DNA of 64,000 nucleotides from an uncultured Aeriscardovia sp. (lineage in GTDB: Bacteria > Actinomycetota > Actinomycetes > Actinomycetales > Bifidobacteriaceae), in NCBI GenBank assembly GCA_903789525.1, contig CAIFER010000001.1:310001-374000 (forward strand), given 5' to 3'. The position numbers and the translations under genes were made by a program. Of the stretch, positions 20,892-30,535 are shown piece after piece (position 1 is the stretch's first letter; the number at the start of each line of letters is the position of its first letter). The notes beneath the pieces were generated by a model, which had not been told where the DNA came from, searched no databases, and saw only the letters and a list, made by a program, of their open reading frames with translations.

Positions 20892-21491
20892 GTGGCTGAT
20901 TTGGTTTCAGCAATTGATTCACTCGAAACTGCTAATGTTGCGCAGCAGCAGTATTCAGTCGGCCGACTGAATAGGCCTCAGCCACGCAGGGCACGTGAGC
21001 TCACCCCGTCGCAATATAGAGCAGTCATGTTGGCTCAGCAACAAGTGTTGAGGGCTCATGAAGCTCAAAGGGAACAATTCGTTCGTCGTGCTCAATTGCG
21101 TAAGCTTCAGCTTGAACAAGATCAAGATTTTCAGGCAGCAATTACATCGTCACCAACGCCAGAAAAGAAGGTTTCTTCTAATACGAACACCGGAATTTCA
21201 TTCCGTAAAGTGCTAGGAGAGGTTTTGCGTTCTCTGCGTCAAGCAGATCATAAGACGCTTCGCGAGATCTCAGAGAAAGCTGGTGTGTCTTTAGGCTATC
21301 TTTCAGAGGTTGAGCGAGGGCAGAAGGAAGCAAGTTCTGAGCTTCTTGGCTCTATTTCAGCAGCATTAGGCAAGCCGCTGTCGCAGACGCTTCGTTTGGT
21401 TGCTGATGAGGTTGAAAAGGCCGAAAAGGCTGAGAATGAAACGCATAACCGCCAGAATCGTTCTGATCAGTCGGTGCAAATGGCAGCGTAA
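20892..21491 (+). CDS. XRE-family HTH regulator, ClgR-like, with about 100-aa N-terminal extension
   Basis: [55 protein letters not shown] start with upstream GAGAGG. Confidence 0.82.
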   Translation: MADLVSAIDSLETANVAQQQYSVGRLNRPQPRRARELTPSQYRAVMLAQQQVLRAHEAQREQFVRRAQLRKLQLEQDQDFQAAITSSPTPEKKVSSNTNTGISFRKVLGEVLRSLRQADHKTLREISEKAGVSLGYLSEVERGQKEASSELLGSISAALGKPLSQTLRLVADEVEKAEKAENETHNRQNRSDQSVQMAA

Positions 21492-21514
21492 TTCTGTCAG
21501 TCATGGTCAATGAG

Positions 21515-21545
21515 GGGTACCGGTGTCAGCCGGTGCCCTTTTTCT
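21515..21545 (+). terminator. Rho-independent terminator after HTH gene
   Basis: GGGTACCGG-TGTCAG-CCGGTGCCC followed by TTTTTCTTTT. Confidence 0.85.
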
Positions 21546-21657
21546 TTTCTTGAGGAGACGGTAAGTTGTGATACACAACGGTTATACGGAGAACGCATAG
21601 AATAGCGCAGAAAATAAAGAGCAATACAGAAAATAGGGAAAGTACAAGAAAAGCGGA

Positions 21658-21918
21658 TTGACCATGCATGAGCGAGAATTTTGGCAGTTGGTTGATGAAG
21701 TATTTGGTCACGCTTTTGGGCGCAGTTTAGCTAAGGACGAGCATATGCCACGACTTCACGATTGGACTGCCGAAGAAGCGCTCGCACATGGCATTCGGCC
21801 GCGTGTTGTGTGGAATATGCTGTGCGATCAAATGCAAGTTCCTGATTCTGCTCGGTGGGGACATGACCACGTTGCACCTCCTTTGCCACCGAAGTCGCAG
21901 AGCTATTACAACGATTAG
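21658..21918 (+). CDS. DUF3046 domain-containing protein
   Basis: MHEREFWQLVDEVFGHAFGRSLAKDEHMPRL...ALAHGIRPRVVWNMLCDQMQVPDSARWG; immediately upstream of recA. Confidence 0.88.
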   Translation: MTMHEREFWQLVDEVFGHAFGRSLAKDEHMPRLHDWTAEEALAHGIRPRVVWNMLCDQMQVPDSARWGHDHVAPPLPPKSQSYYND

Positions 21919-21938
21919 AAAAATACAATCCAATTATT

Positions 21939-21952
21939 CGAACAAATGTTCG
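21939..21952. promoter_or_regulatory. LexA/SOS box
   Basis: CGAACAAATGTTCG, matches GAACNNNNGTTC core with perfect 5-bp arms; TATAGT -10-like hexamer at 21962-21967; upstream of recA. Confidence 0.85.
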
Positions 21953-22123
21953 CATTGTTGGTATAGTTATAAACAGGGGATAGGAGAGCAAGAGTCGCGT
22001 AAACACATCGGTTTGCGTCTCTCTCACAACGATTCGTGCACAATGTAAAGTGTGTATATCGTCGTGGGTTGCTTTCCAGTAGCGTGATAACCGTCAGTTC
22101 GTTCACCAGACAGGAGGCCAGTA

Positions 22124-23302
22124 ATGGCTCAAAAGAAAGCTGAGAGTTCCTCGGCACAAGACCGTCTTCGTCAGCAGCGTGAAGCGGCACTGAACACTGC
22201 TCTGAAGCAGGTCGAAAAAGCGTACGGCAAAGGTGCTGCGATGCGCATGGGCGATGGTCCTGTGCAGAACGTCCAAGTAATCCCAACCGGTTCCCTTGCT
22301 CTTGATCTTGCTCTCGGGATTGGTGGTTTGCCGCGCGGGCGTATCGTGGAGATTTTCGGTCCGGAGTCATCTGGAAAGACGACGATGGCACTGGAATGTG
22401 TTGCAAATGCACAAAAAGCAGGTGGCGTTGCAGCATATATCGATGCTGAGCACGCTCTCGATCCGGAGTATGCAAAAGCGCTGGGGGTTGATGTCGATAA
22501 TCTCATCATTTCACAGCCGGATTCAGGCGAGCAGGGCCTTGAAATTGCAGATATGCTTGTCCGCTCTGGCGCGCTGGATGTCATCGTCATCGATTCTGTT
22601 GCGGCACTTGTTCCGAAGGCAGAGATCGAAGGCGATATGGGAGACAGCCATGTTGGCCTACAGGCTCGTCTCATGAGTCAGGCTCTGCGCAAGATGACCG
22701 GTGCTCTGGCACAGGCCAATACCACCGCTATCTTTATCAATCAGTTGCGTGAAAAGATCGGTGTCTTCTTCGGGAGTCCTGAGACCACAACTGGTGGAAA
22801 AGCACTGAAGTTCTACTCGTCTGTCCGTCTCGATATTCGTCGTATTCAAACTATTAAGAAGGGCGATGAAGCGATCGGCAACCGCACGCGCGTCAAGGTT
22901 GTGAAGAACAAGATGGCTCCGCCATTTAAGCAGGCTGAATTCGATATCCTGTACGGAAAGGGTGTTTCACGCTCTGGTTCCATTATCGATATGGGTATTG
23001 AGAGCGGGATCATCAAGAAGTCAGGCTCATGGTTCACCTATGAGGGCGATCAGCTTGGTCAAGGCCGTGAGAATGTCCGTCAATTCCTCGATGACAACCC
23101 AGGTCTTGCCGATGAGTTGGATCATAAGATTCGGCAAGCGTACGGTCTGATTCCGCCGGATGATGACTCCAAGTCAGATAATCAGAAAGATTCATCTTCC
23201 CACGATTCAGACGGGAAAGCTGACTCATCTTCAGTGTCAGCGAGTGAAACTGAGTCAGTATCATCACACAGTACGGAGCAGGATTCTCCCGTCAACGCAT
23301 AG
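22124..23302 (+). CDS. recA: Recombinase RecA
   Basis: [38 protein letters not shown]; acidic/serine-rich C-terminal tail. Confidence 0.98.
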   Translation: MAQKKAESSSAQDRLRQQREAALNTALKQVEKAYGKGAAMRMGDGPVQNVQVIPTGSLALDLALGIGGLPRGRIVEIFGPESSGKTTMALECVANAQKAGGVAAYIDAEHALDPEYAKALGVDVDNLIISQPDSGEQGLEIADMLVRSGALDVIVIDSVAALVPKAEIEGDMGDSHVGLQARLMSQALRKMTGALAQANTTAIFINQLREKIGVFFGSPETTTGGKALKFYSSVRLDIRRIQTIKKGDEAIGNRTRVKVVKNKMAPPFKQAEFDILYGKGVSRSGSIIDMGIESGIIKKSGSWFTYEGDQLGQGRENVRQFLDDNPGLADELDHKIRQAYGLIPPDDDSKSDNQKDSSSHDSDGKADSSSVSASETESVSSHSTEQDSPVNA

Positions 23303-23314
23303 AGAGATTGATGC

Positions 23315-23968
23315 ATGATTGATCCGAAAGAATTTCTTCGGCAGCATCCCGTTGTGATTGCTGAGAGCAGTGACGAGCAATCGTCTGAATTACCTGACCG
23401 AACGAGTCATGCTCATCAGCAATCATCTCTTCGCGTATCTCGTCTGTCTCATCGCCACCCTGGCACATGGGAAAAGGAAGACGATGGGTCCGAGGAGCCT
23501 GACAGTGAGTTTGCTCGTTGTCAGGAGGCAGCTCTCCGCTCGTTAGACGCAGCAGGTGCAAGCGAGGAAGGTTTGCGTCAGCGTTTGTCTCGTAAATCTT
23601 TCTCTCCAGACGTCATTGATCGCGTTGTGAAAGAACTTGAACGTCAAGGCGTTTTGAACGATACCGATTATGCTCAATCAATTTATGAGCGAGGACTGCG
23701 CAAAGGTTTAGGGGCGTTTGGCATGCGTCGCGAAATGAGACTGAAGGGAATTCCGGACGAGATCATCAAGCGTTTTGTTGATCAAGGTGAAGAAGAGGGG
23801 AGCTTTGATCAAGCAGCACATGATCTCGCAGAATCGATCTTGAGGCGGTCAGAAAACGTTGATGGTCAGAAACTTGTTTCTCGTTTGGTTTCCGGTGCAC
23901 GGCGAAAAGGACAATCTGTTTCACTTGTCATGAAGTATGCTCGAGAGCTTTCGGCAAATGAAATATAA
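23315..23968 (+). CDS. recX: Regulatory protein RecX
   Basis: ALRSLDAAGASEEGLRQRLSRKSFSPDVIDRVVKELERQGVLNDTDYAQSIYE; 3' of recA. Confidence 0.9.
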   Translation: MIDPKEFLRQHPVVIAESSDEQSSELPDRTSHAHQQSSLRVSRLSHRHPGTWEKEDDGSEEPDSEFARCQEAALRSLDAAGASEEGLRQRLSRKSFSPDVIDRVVKELERQGVLNDTDYAQSIYERGLRKGLGAFGMRREMRLKGIPDEIIKRFVDQGEEEGSFDQAAHDLAESILRRSENVDGQKLVSRLVSGARRKGQSVSLVMKYARELSANEI

Positions 23969-24033
23969 CAAGTGACATATAAGGCATATCCGCAGAACTG
24001 TCTCACGTCAGTAATCAGAAAATAAAGGTAAAA

Positions 24034-24362
24034 GAGATCCCTTATACCCCGAGTTCTGTCATGCACTGCGATCAGGCAGCACACGGATGGTCATCCATCT
24101 CAGCGGCCTACCCGGAAACGGGACGAGCAGCCCCATTGTTTCCTGCTTGGCTTTGCTCCCGACGAGGCTTGCATTGCGGCACCTGTTACCAGTTGCCCGG
24201 TGGTCTCTTGCGCCACCATTTCACCCTTACCTTTTGAAAGGCGGTTTGTTTTCTGCTGCGCTATCTCTCAGGTCACCCTGGGCGGTTTAACCCGCCGTCG
24301 TGCTCTATGGAGCCCGGAAGTTCCTCACAGACATCATGCCTGCGCGACCATCAAGGGATCTC
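24034..24362 (-). ncRNA. rnpB: RNase P RNA (bacterial type)
   Basis: Minus strand reads GAGATCCCTTGATGG...GAGGAACTTCCGGGCTCCATAGAGCA...GGTAAGGGTGAAATGGTGGCGCAAGAGACCACC...GGGTAGGCCGCTGAG...GACAGAACTCGGGGTATAAGGGATCTC; ends form perfect 10-bp P1 helix (GAGATCCCTT / AAGGGATCTC) followed by TTTTACCTTTATTTT. Confidence 0.93.
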
Positions 24363-24499
24363 GTGACGTAGTTTACGAGCCACCATGAACAGATGATGAC
24401 AGGCAGTGTTTCGTTGAGGTAAAGTGGAATCAGTAGATGGGAATTATCTCATCTTTGTTGAGTGAAGGTGCTTGGCACCGCAGGCCAAAGGAGGTCATC

Positions 24500-25216
24500 A
24501 TGGATATCGTTGTCACAGGTCGTCGTGTTCAGCTGAGTGATAAATTCCATGACGTCGTCAATACAAAGATGCAGCGCGTGACGAAGGTTGCGCCGGATAC
24601 GAGTCGTATTCAGATTGTTGTCACACATGAAGGCAATCCAAGTCAAGCAGATTCTGCAAAGAAGGTTGAGATTACAGTCTTTGCAGGTCGTGATGTTATT
24701 CGCGCAGAAGCATCAAGTGCTGACGAGTTCAGTGCTCTTGACATTGCACTCGATAAGTTGACCCTTCGTCTTCGTCGCACACGTGATCGCCGTAAGGATC
24801 ATCGTCATGGTCTGCGCAATGCACCAGTTCCAGATTTTGCTGCTGATGAAGAACTGGAAAAGGCTGTTGCCAAGGAGGAGAACGCTCGTCATAACGAGAA
24901 GGTCACCGGAGATTCTGAGGATTCGTTGTCTCAAGATCTGAAGGCAGGACAGTCCATTGAGGTTCAGGTTGGTGATACACCGATTGTCATTCGTCGAAAG
25001 TTGCATGTTGCTGAACCGATGACGATTGATGACGCCATTTATCAAATGGAACTCATCGGACATGACTTCTTCCTCTTTGTGAACAGCGCAACAGGCCGTC
25101 CGTCGGTAGTTTATCGTCGCCATGGCTGGAGCTACGGTGTCTTCGAGATTGATACGGCTGAAAATCTGAAGAAAGAGCGTGCCGCAGCTCGCAAGAAGGC
25201 TCGTGAGCAAAAGTAA
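24500..25216 (+). CDS. hpf: Ribosome hibernation promoting factor (long form)
   Basis: MDIVVTGRRVQLSDKFHDVVNTKMQRV, C-terminal IVIRRKLHVAEPMTIDDAIYQMELIGHDFFLFVNSATGRPSVVYRRHGWSYGVFEID; AAAGGAGG Shine-Dalgarno before ATG 24500. Confidence 0.95.
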   Translation: MDIVVTGRRVQLSDKFHDVVNTKMQRVTKVAPDTSRIQIVVTHEGNPSQADSAKKVEITVFAGRDVIRAEASSADEFSALDIALDKLTLRLRRTRDRRKDHRHGLRNAPVPDFAADEELEKAVAKEENARHNEKVTGDSEDSLSQDLKAGQSIEVQVGDTPIVIRRKLHVAEPMTIDDAIYQMELIGHDFFLFVNSATGRPSVVYRRHGWSYGVFEIDTAENLKKERAAARKKAREQK

Positions 25217-25235
25217 GACGGCAATTCTCAGCACA

Positions 25236-25337
25236 TTTCCCGAGAGGGAAAGGAGCTGAATTGCTACCTTGATGCGTCATCAAGGACAGTAGTGGAGTAG
25301 TGAGTATGGGCTTATCGCTGAGAGGCGATAAGCCCAT
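25236..25337. other. Three consecutive perfect hairpins in the hpf-secA intergenic region
   Basis: TTTCCC-GAGA-GGGAAA (25236-25251); CCTTGATG-CGT-CATCAAGG (25267-25285); ATGGGCTTATCGC-TGAGAG-GCGATAAGCCCAT (25306-25337). Confidence 0.7.
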
Positions 25338-25437
25338 TTCATTCAACAGAATATGAAGATCTGCATATCTGCGTAACATTGAAGTGTTTTCGTGACGGTC
25401 TTATCGGTTGAGGTAAGCGAACGACAGGAGTGGAGAA

Positions 25438-28353
25438 GTGGCATCAGTTCTTGACAAGGTCCTGCGTATTGGCGAGGGCAGGCAGCTCAAGAAGCTCCAG
25501 TCCGTGGCAGTGGCAACTAAGGCCTTGGAACCGCGGATTTCCGACATGTCCGATGAGGAGCTCAAGGCTCAAACAGCAAAGTTCAAGCAACGTTTGCATA
25601 ACGGTGAATCGTTAGATGACCTCATGCCAGAGGCATTCGCGACAGTTCGTGAAGCAGCTAAGCGTGTCATCGGTCAGCGTCCATACGATGTTCAGATCAT
25701 GGGTGCTGCTGCTCTTCACTGGGGCAACATCGCTGAGATGAAGACTGGCGAAGGCAAGACGCTTGTTGCAACAATGCCGAGTTATCTCAATGCGTTGAGC
25801 GGCAAAGGCGTGCATGTTGTTACGGTCAATGATTATTTGGCCAGTTACCAGTCTGAGCTGATGGGCCGTATTCATCATTTCCTCGGCCTTTCTGTTGGCT
25901 GCATCTTAACGAGTCAAAAGCCGGCTGAACGCCGTAAGCAGTACAACTGCGATATCACGTACGGAACGAACAACGAGTTCGGTTTCGACTATCTGCGTGA
26001 CAATATGGCGTGGGATAAGTCAGATCTTGTTCAGCGTGGTCACCATTACGCCATCGTCGATGAGGTTGATTCAATTCTCATTGATGAAGCGCGTACGCCA
26101 CTGATTATTTCTGGTCCATCTGAGGGCGGTGTCACGCGCTGGTATCGCGAATTCGCTAAGTTTGTTCCGAATCTGAAGCGCGATGTCGATTATGAGATCG
26201 ACGAGAAGAAGAAGACCGTCGGCATCAAGGAACCTGGCATCGCCAAAGTCGAAGATTGGCTTGGAATCGATAATCTCTACGAGCCACAGAATACCGCGCT
26301 GATCGGGTATCTCAATAATGCCATCAAGGCAAAAGAGCTCTTCCTTCGCGATAAGGATTACGTGGTCACCAACGGTCAAGTCTTGATTGTCGATGAGCAT
26401 ACTGGGCGTGTTTTGCCAGGACGTCGGTATAACGAGGGTCTTCATCAGGCGCTCGAGGCAAAAGAGAACGTCGAAATTCACCCTGAAAATCAGACGTATG
26501 CCACCATCACGCTCCAGAATTACTTCAGGATGTACGACAAGCTCTCCGGCATGACCGGCACCGCCGAAACGGAAGCTGCTGAATTCCAGAACACGTATAA
26601 GCTTGGTGTCATTCCGATTCCGACGAATAAGCCGATGATCCGCAAGGATCGTGATGATCTGATCTTCCGCACAAAGCAGGAGAAGCTTGCGGCCATCATC
26701 AAGGATGTTGCTCGCCGTTATCGCAAGGGACAGCCTGTCTTGCTTGGCACCGCCTCTGTCGAGTCCTCTGAGGTGGTTTCTGCTCTGCTGGATCGTGCAC
26801 ACATTCCTCATACTGTTCTCAATGCAAAGCATCATGAGCGCGAAGCTGCCATCGTCGCGGTTGCAGGTCGTAAGGGTGCTGTGACAGTTGCCACTAACAT
26901 GGCAGGTCGTGGTACCGATATCATGCTCGGCGGCAATGTCGAGTTCCTTGCTGATCAGGATCTGAAGAAGCGTGGGTATTCTCCGGAAGATACTCCTGAA
27001 GAGTACGAAAAGCTGTGGGGTCCGACGCTCGAGAAGATCAAGTCACAGGTCAAGAACGAACATGAGGAAGTTGTCAAGCTCGGCGGTCTCTACGTTCTGG
27101 GAACGGAACGCCATGAATCTCGCCGTATTGATAATCAGTTGCGCGGTCGTTCTGGTCGTCAGGGTGATCCAGGAGAATCCCGGTTCTATCTCTCGCTCGA
27201 AGATGATTTGATGCGCCTGTTTAACACGCAACTCGTTGCACGTGTTATGCGTCAAGGTCTTCCAGAAGGTCAGCCGATCGAATCGAAGTCGGTATCGAAA
27301 GGCGTTCGTAACGCACAGAAGGCTGTCGAATCCCGTAACTACGAGATTCGTAAGAACGTCTTGAAGTACGACGACGTGATGAACAAGCAGCGTACGGTGA
27401 TCTATGCAGAACGTCAGAAGGTGCTGATGGGTGAGAATATCCATCAGACTGTCATGGACTTCCTCAAGAACACCATCAATGCTTATGCAAAGGCTGCTCT
27501 GCCAAGCAATATCAAGCCATCCGATTGGGATGTGAATGCACTGTGGCAGGCATACGCTCAGCTGTATCCAATCTCCTTGTCGGCAGACGATGAGAAGAAG
27601 AAGGCAACGGCCCTGAAGAAGCACGAGAAGGCGATTGCATCTATCGAGAAAGATGTGCTCGCTGATGCTAAGGCGCAGTATGACGCTCGTGAGAAACAGA
27701 TGGGCGAGGACTTCGTCAAGGATCTAGAATGCCGCGTCGTGCTTGCAGTGCTTGATCGTAAGTGGCGTGAGCATTTGTATGAGATGGATTACTTGAAGGA
27801 TGGCATTGGCCTGCGTGGAATGGGTCAACGCGATCCGTTGGTCGAGTATCAGCGCGAAGGATACCGTATGTACAACTCGATGGTGGAAGCCATTGAGGAG
27901 GAGTCCGTCCAACTACTCTTCCATCTTGATCTTCAGCAGATTAAGCATGAAGAAGAGCAGGCACGTGAACAGGCTGAATCTGGTACTGAATTGTCTGGTC
28001 CAACAGAGCCAAGCCAGGAAAATGAAGACTTGGATGAGGATGAGACGGCAGCTGATCGTTCCGGTGCTGATGAGCAAGACGAATCACAAGAGTCTCCTGC
28101 TTCTTCAACCGCTGGAGAGCAGATGGCCTCGCAACCAATCATTGGTGTTCAGCCTCTGACGCATGAGGATCGTGAGATCTCTGTGAGCACGCGCATTCGC
28201 AACGGTCAAGCAGCTGAACTCCGTGTTCCATGGGCAGACGGCCGAACGTTCCCGGGTACTCCGAAGAATGCTCCGTGCCCATGCGGGTCTGGTCGTAAGT
28301 ACAAGATGTGCCACGGTCAGAACGAAGTTCATCAGGCTGCACATCAGAAGTAG
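25438..28353 (+). CDS. secA: Preprotein translocase subunit SecA
   Basis: [54 protein letters not shown]-terminal SEC-C metal-binding [14 protein letters not shown]. Confidence 0.98.
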   Translation: MASVLDKVLRIGEGRQLKKLQSVAVATKALEPRISDMSDEELKAQTAKFKQRLHNGESLDDLMPEAFATVREAAKRVIGQRPYDVQIMGAAALHWGNIAEMKTGEGKTLVATMPSYLNALSGKGVHVVTVNDYLASYQSELMGRIHHFLGLSVGCILTSQKPAERRKQYNCDITYGTNNEFGFDYLRDNMAWDKSDLVQRGHHYAIVDEVDSILIDEARTPLIISGPSEGGVTRWYREFAKFVPNLKRDVDYEIDEKKKTVGIKEPGIAKVEDWLGIDNLYEPQNTALIGYLNNAIKAKELFLRDKDYVVTNGQVLIVDEHTGRVLPGRRYNEGLHQALEAKENVEIHPENQTYATITLQNYFRMYDKLSGMTGTAETEAAEFQNTYKLGVIPIPTNKPMIRKDRDDLIFRTKQEKLAAIIKDVARRYRKGQPVLLGTASVESSEVVSALLDRAHIPHTVLNAKHHEREAAIVAVAGRKGAVTVATNMAGRGTDIMLGGNVEFLADQDLKKRGYSPEDTPEEYEKLWGPTLEKIKSQVKNEHEEVVKLGGLYVLGTERHESRRIDNQLRGRSGRQGDPGESRFYLSLEDDLMRLFNTQLVARVMRQGLPEGQPIESKSVSKGVRNAQKAVESRNYEIRKNVLKYDDVMNKQRTVIYAERQKVLMGENIHQTVMDFLKNTINAYAKAALPSNIKPSDWDVNALWQAYAQLYPISLSADDEKKKATALKKHEKAIASIEKDVLADAKAQYDAREKQMGEDFVKDLECRVVLAVLDRKWREHLYEMDYLKDGIGLRGMGQRDPLVEYQREGYRMYNSMVEAIEEESVQLLFHLDLQQIKHEEEQAREQAESGTELSGPTEPSQENEDLDEDETAADRSGADEQDESQESPASSTAGEQMASQPIIGVQPLTHEDREISVSTRIRNGQAAELRVPWADGRTFPGTPKNAPCPCGSGRKYKMCHGQNEVHQAAHQK

Positions 28354-28424
28354 TCAGTGCACTGAGTCATCGATAATGGGCTGATCGGTATACTCGCGGA
28401 GGGTGAAACGATCAGAGTCATTCG

Positions 28425-28465
28425 GGTGCTGCAGAAGTGAGTTGATGCTTCTGCAGCACCTTTTT
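28425..28465 (+). terminator. Rho-independent terminator after secA
   Basis: GGTGCTGCAGAAG-TGAGTTGATG-CTTCTGCAGCACC-TTTTT, 13-bp perfect stem. Confidence 0.92.
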
Positions 28466-28576
28466 ATATGCGCTGTACACGGGTGTTCTTCTTTTTCCAC
28501 GTGTATTTGTGTGTCTTTCATGAGATCAGGTGCCCTTCATTCAGACGTTTGGGCGTTTAGGTATGATCGAACTATC

Positions 28577-28597
28577 TAATTGGTGATAAACCAATTA
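28577..28597. promoter_or_regulatory. Candidate operator palindrome upstream of ROK kinase
   Basis: TAATTGGT-GATAA-ACCAATTA perfect 8-bp arms, 5-nt spacer; TATGAT -10-like hexamer at 28562-28567 just upstream. Confidence 0.6.
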
Positions 28598-28645
28598 ATA
28601 AGTGATCGTTAGCATTGTGGCATCTGGTCGCGAGGAGGCAATGGG

Positions 28646-29719
28646 ATGTACGCCCTAGGAATTGATATTGGCGGAACTAAAATTGCGTCAGGAGTTTTCA
28701 ACGAGAAGCATCAGATCATTCAGCGGTGGCAAGTTCCAACTCCTTCGACGGCAACCGCGATTGATGCGCAAATTGCAAGCGTTTATCGCGAAGCGTGCGA
28801 GCAAATCGGAAAAATTAGTGCGATTGGTATTTCTGCAGCAGGCAATGTGGCTGCCGATCGCAAGACGATGACATTCTCCGCTAACATCCCGTCGTGGGTT
28901 GGTTATCCTCTGGCTCACAATGTTTCTGAGCTCATTCATCACGAAGTGCCGGTCATTGTTGAGAATGATGCAAACTCAGCAGGTTGGGGCGAGTACATTT
29001 GTGGTGCCGGCCAAGGCAGTCAGAATATGGTAATGCTGACAGTCGGAACTGGCCTCGGTGGAGCATTTATCCTCAACGGAAGTTTGTATCGTGGCTCCTA
29101 TGGCATGGCTGCTGAGGTCGGTCATTTGCCAATGGTTCCTGATGGGGAACAGTGCGGTTGCGGTTTGCGAGGATGCGCCGAGAAGTACATTTCCGGAACA
29201 GCACTGGAGCGATTTGCACGTGCTGCAGTACGTCGTCGTCCACAAATGGGTAAGCGCCTGTTGGAACTCTCAGGCGGAGATATCGACGCAATCCGCGGAC
29301 AGATGGTTTCGATGGCAGCAAAAGAGGGAGATGCGCTCGCACTCTACGCATTTAACAAGATTGGCGAGTGGCTGGGACGCACGATGGCGGCAATCTCAGC
29401 AATGCTGGATCCTGATTGCTATGTCATTGGTGGCGGTGTTGTCAGCGTCGGGGATATTTTGATGAAGACCGCTCGTTCTAACTATCTGCGGTTCCTCGAG
29501 GCGGCTGCCTATCGTCCGCATGCCAAGATCCTTATCGCGAGTGCAGGCAATGACGCTGGGATGATTGGTGTCGCAGATCTTGCTTTGCGCGAAAGCGGCG
29601 AACTTCCATCCTTCGCTGCTTCTCAGAAAGATGAAAAAGAGAACAGTAAAAAGGAGAAGGCAGATAGCAAGAAGGATGAGAAGAAAGCCGATAAGAAAAA
29701 GAAGCATAACAAAGACTGA
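28646..29719 (+). CDS. ROK-family glucokinase with lysine-rich C-terminal tail
   Basis: ALGIDIGGTKIASG, AEVGHLPMVPDGEQCGCGLRGCAEKYISG (ROK zinc motif). Confidence 0.92.
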   Translation: MYALGIDIGGTKIASGVFNEKHQIIQRWQVPTPSTATAIDAQIASVYREACEQIGKISAIGISAAGNVAADRKTMTFSANIPSWVGYPLAHNVSELIHHEVPVIVENDANSAGWGEYICGAGQGSQNMVMLTVGTGLGGAFILNGSLYRGSYGMAAEVGHLPMVPDGEQCGCGLRGCAEKYISGTALERFARAAVRRRPQMGKRLLELSGGDIDAIRGQMVSMAAKEGDALALYAFNKIGEWLGRTMAAISAMLDPDCYVIGGGVVSVGDILMKTARSNYLRFLEAAAYRPHAKILIASAGNDAGMIGVADLALRESGELPSFAASQKDEKENSKKEKADSKKDEKKADKKKKHNKD

Positions 29720-29760
29720 TATCGGCGCAACAAAAAGAACACGAATCAGGTAAAGGGCGA

Positions 29761-29799
29761 AAGGGAACTCCTCTTCTCATAGATCGGGAGTTCCCTTTT
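29761..29799 (+). terminator. Rho-independent terminator after ROK kinase
   Basis: AAGGGAACTC ... GAGTTCCCTTTT stem plus T tract. Confidence 0.8.
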
Positions 29800-29918
29800 G
29801 CAGTTATGTTCACGACTTCAGCAATATCGTGAAAGTAGCGTACCTCTCGTTTTTTAGCTTTCAGTTATTTAATTTTCTTTTTGGTTTCTTATTTCCTGCT
29901 TACTCAGTTCTCAGCATT

Positions 29919-30473
29919 TCAGTTTCTACGCGGATAATCTTTGCTCTGCAGGAAGAGGCCAACACCACCTACGATAAGTCCAAGAACACCGAGCGTTCCG
30001 AGCACCCCTGCAGCGGGAGGAACAAACGCACAGGCGATGAGTAAGACGAGTCCAATGATGATGAGTGCAGCATACACTGCTGTCGTCCGCTTTTTTGTTT
30101 GCGGATCGTCAACATCAGGAGGAACGTACGGGCCATCTTCTTTTTCTAAGACGCGGTCTGTGTCTAGAAAAGAGCTGCGAAAATCTCGCGGGCCTGAATG
30201 TGAGGGGTTTATTTCGGCGTGGTCGATACTGCCATCTGGTTCGAGGAACTCCTGTTGGTCGTTGTGATGATCCTTTTTCCGACCTCGCATATGCCAGTGA
30301 TGTGACTGTGAAGAATGCGAAACAATTCGCTCGTGCTGTTGTGCTGCCTTTTCAAAACGTTGTGCAGGAGAAGATTTTTCCACTTCCTGAAGCTCAGAAT
30401 GCTCGTTGAGAAAAGCCTTCCACTCGTCAGACTCCTTGTTGTGAGTTGATCGAGTATTGTTATGAGTGGACAT
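29919..30473 (-). CDS. Membrane protein of unknown function (hydrophilic N-terminus, two C-terminal TM segments)
   Basis: AVYAALIIIGLVLLIACAFVPPAAGVLGTLGVLGLIVGGVGLFLQ; starts at MSTHNN with start codon divergent from plsC. Confidence 0.65.
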   Translation of the reverse strand: MSTHNNTRSTHNKESDEWKAFLNEHSELQEVEKSSPAQRFEKAAQQHERIVSHSSQSHHWHMRGRKKDHHNDQQEFLEPDGSIDHAEINPSHSGPRDFRSSFLDTDRVLEKEDGPYVPPDVDDPQTKKRTTAVYAALIIIGLVLLIACAFVPPAAGVLGTLGVLGLIVGGVGLFLQSKDYPRRN

Positions 30474-30535
30474 GTTTTCCACCATAGCTCATCGTGGTGC
30501 TTGCGGGAAAAGTTCATCCTGGAGGAAGAGGAAAT

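Noticed and set aside
24087-24388. Short ORFs 24087-24290 and 24200-24388
   Set aside because: They lie within the RNase P RNA gene.
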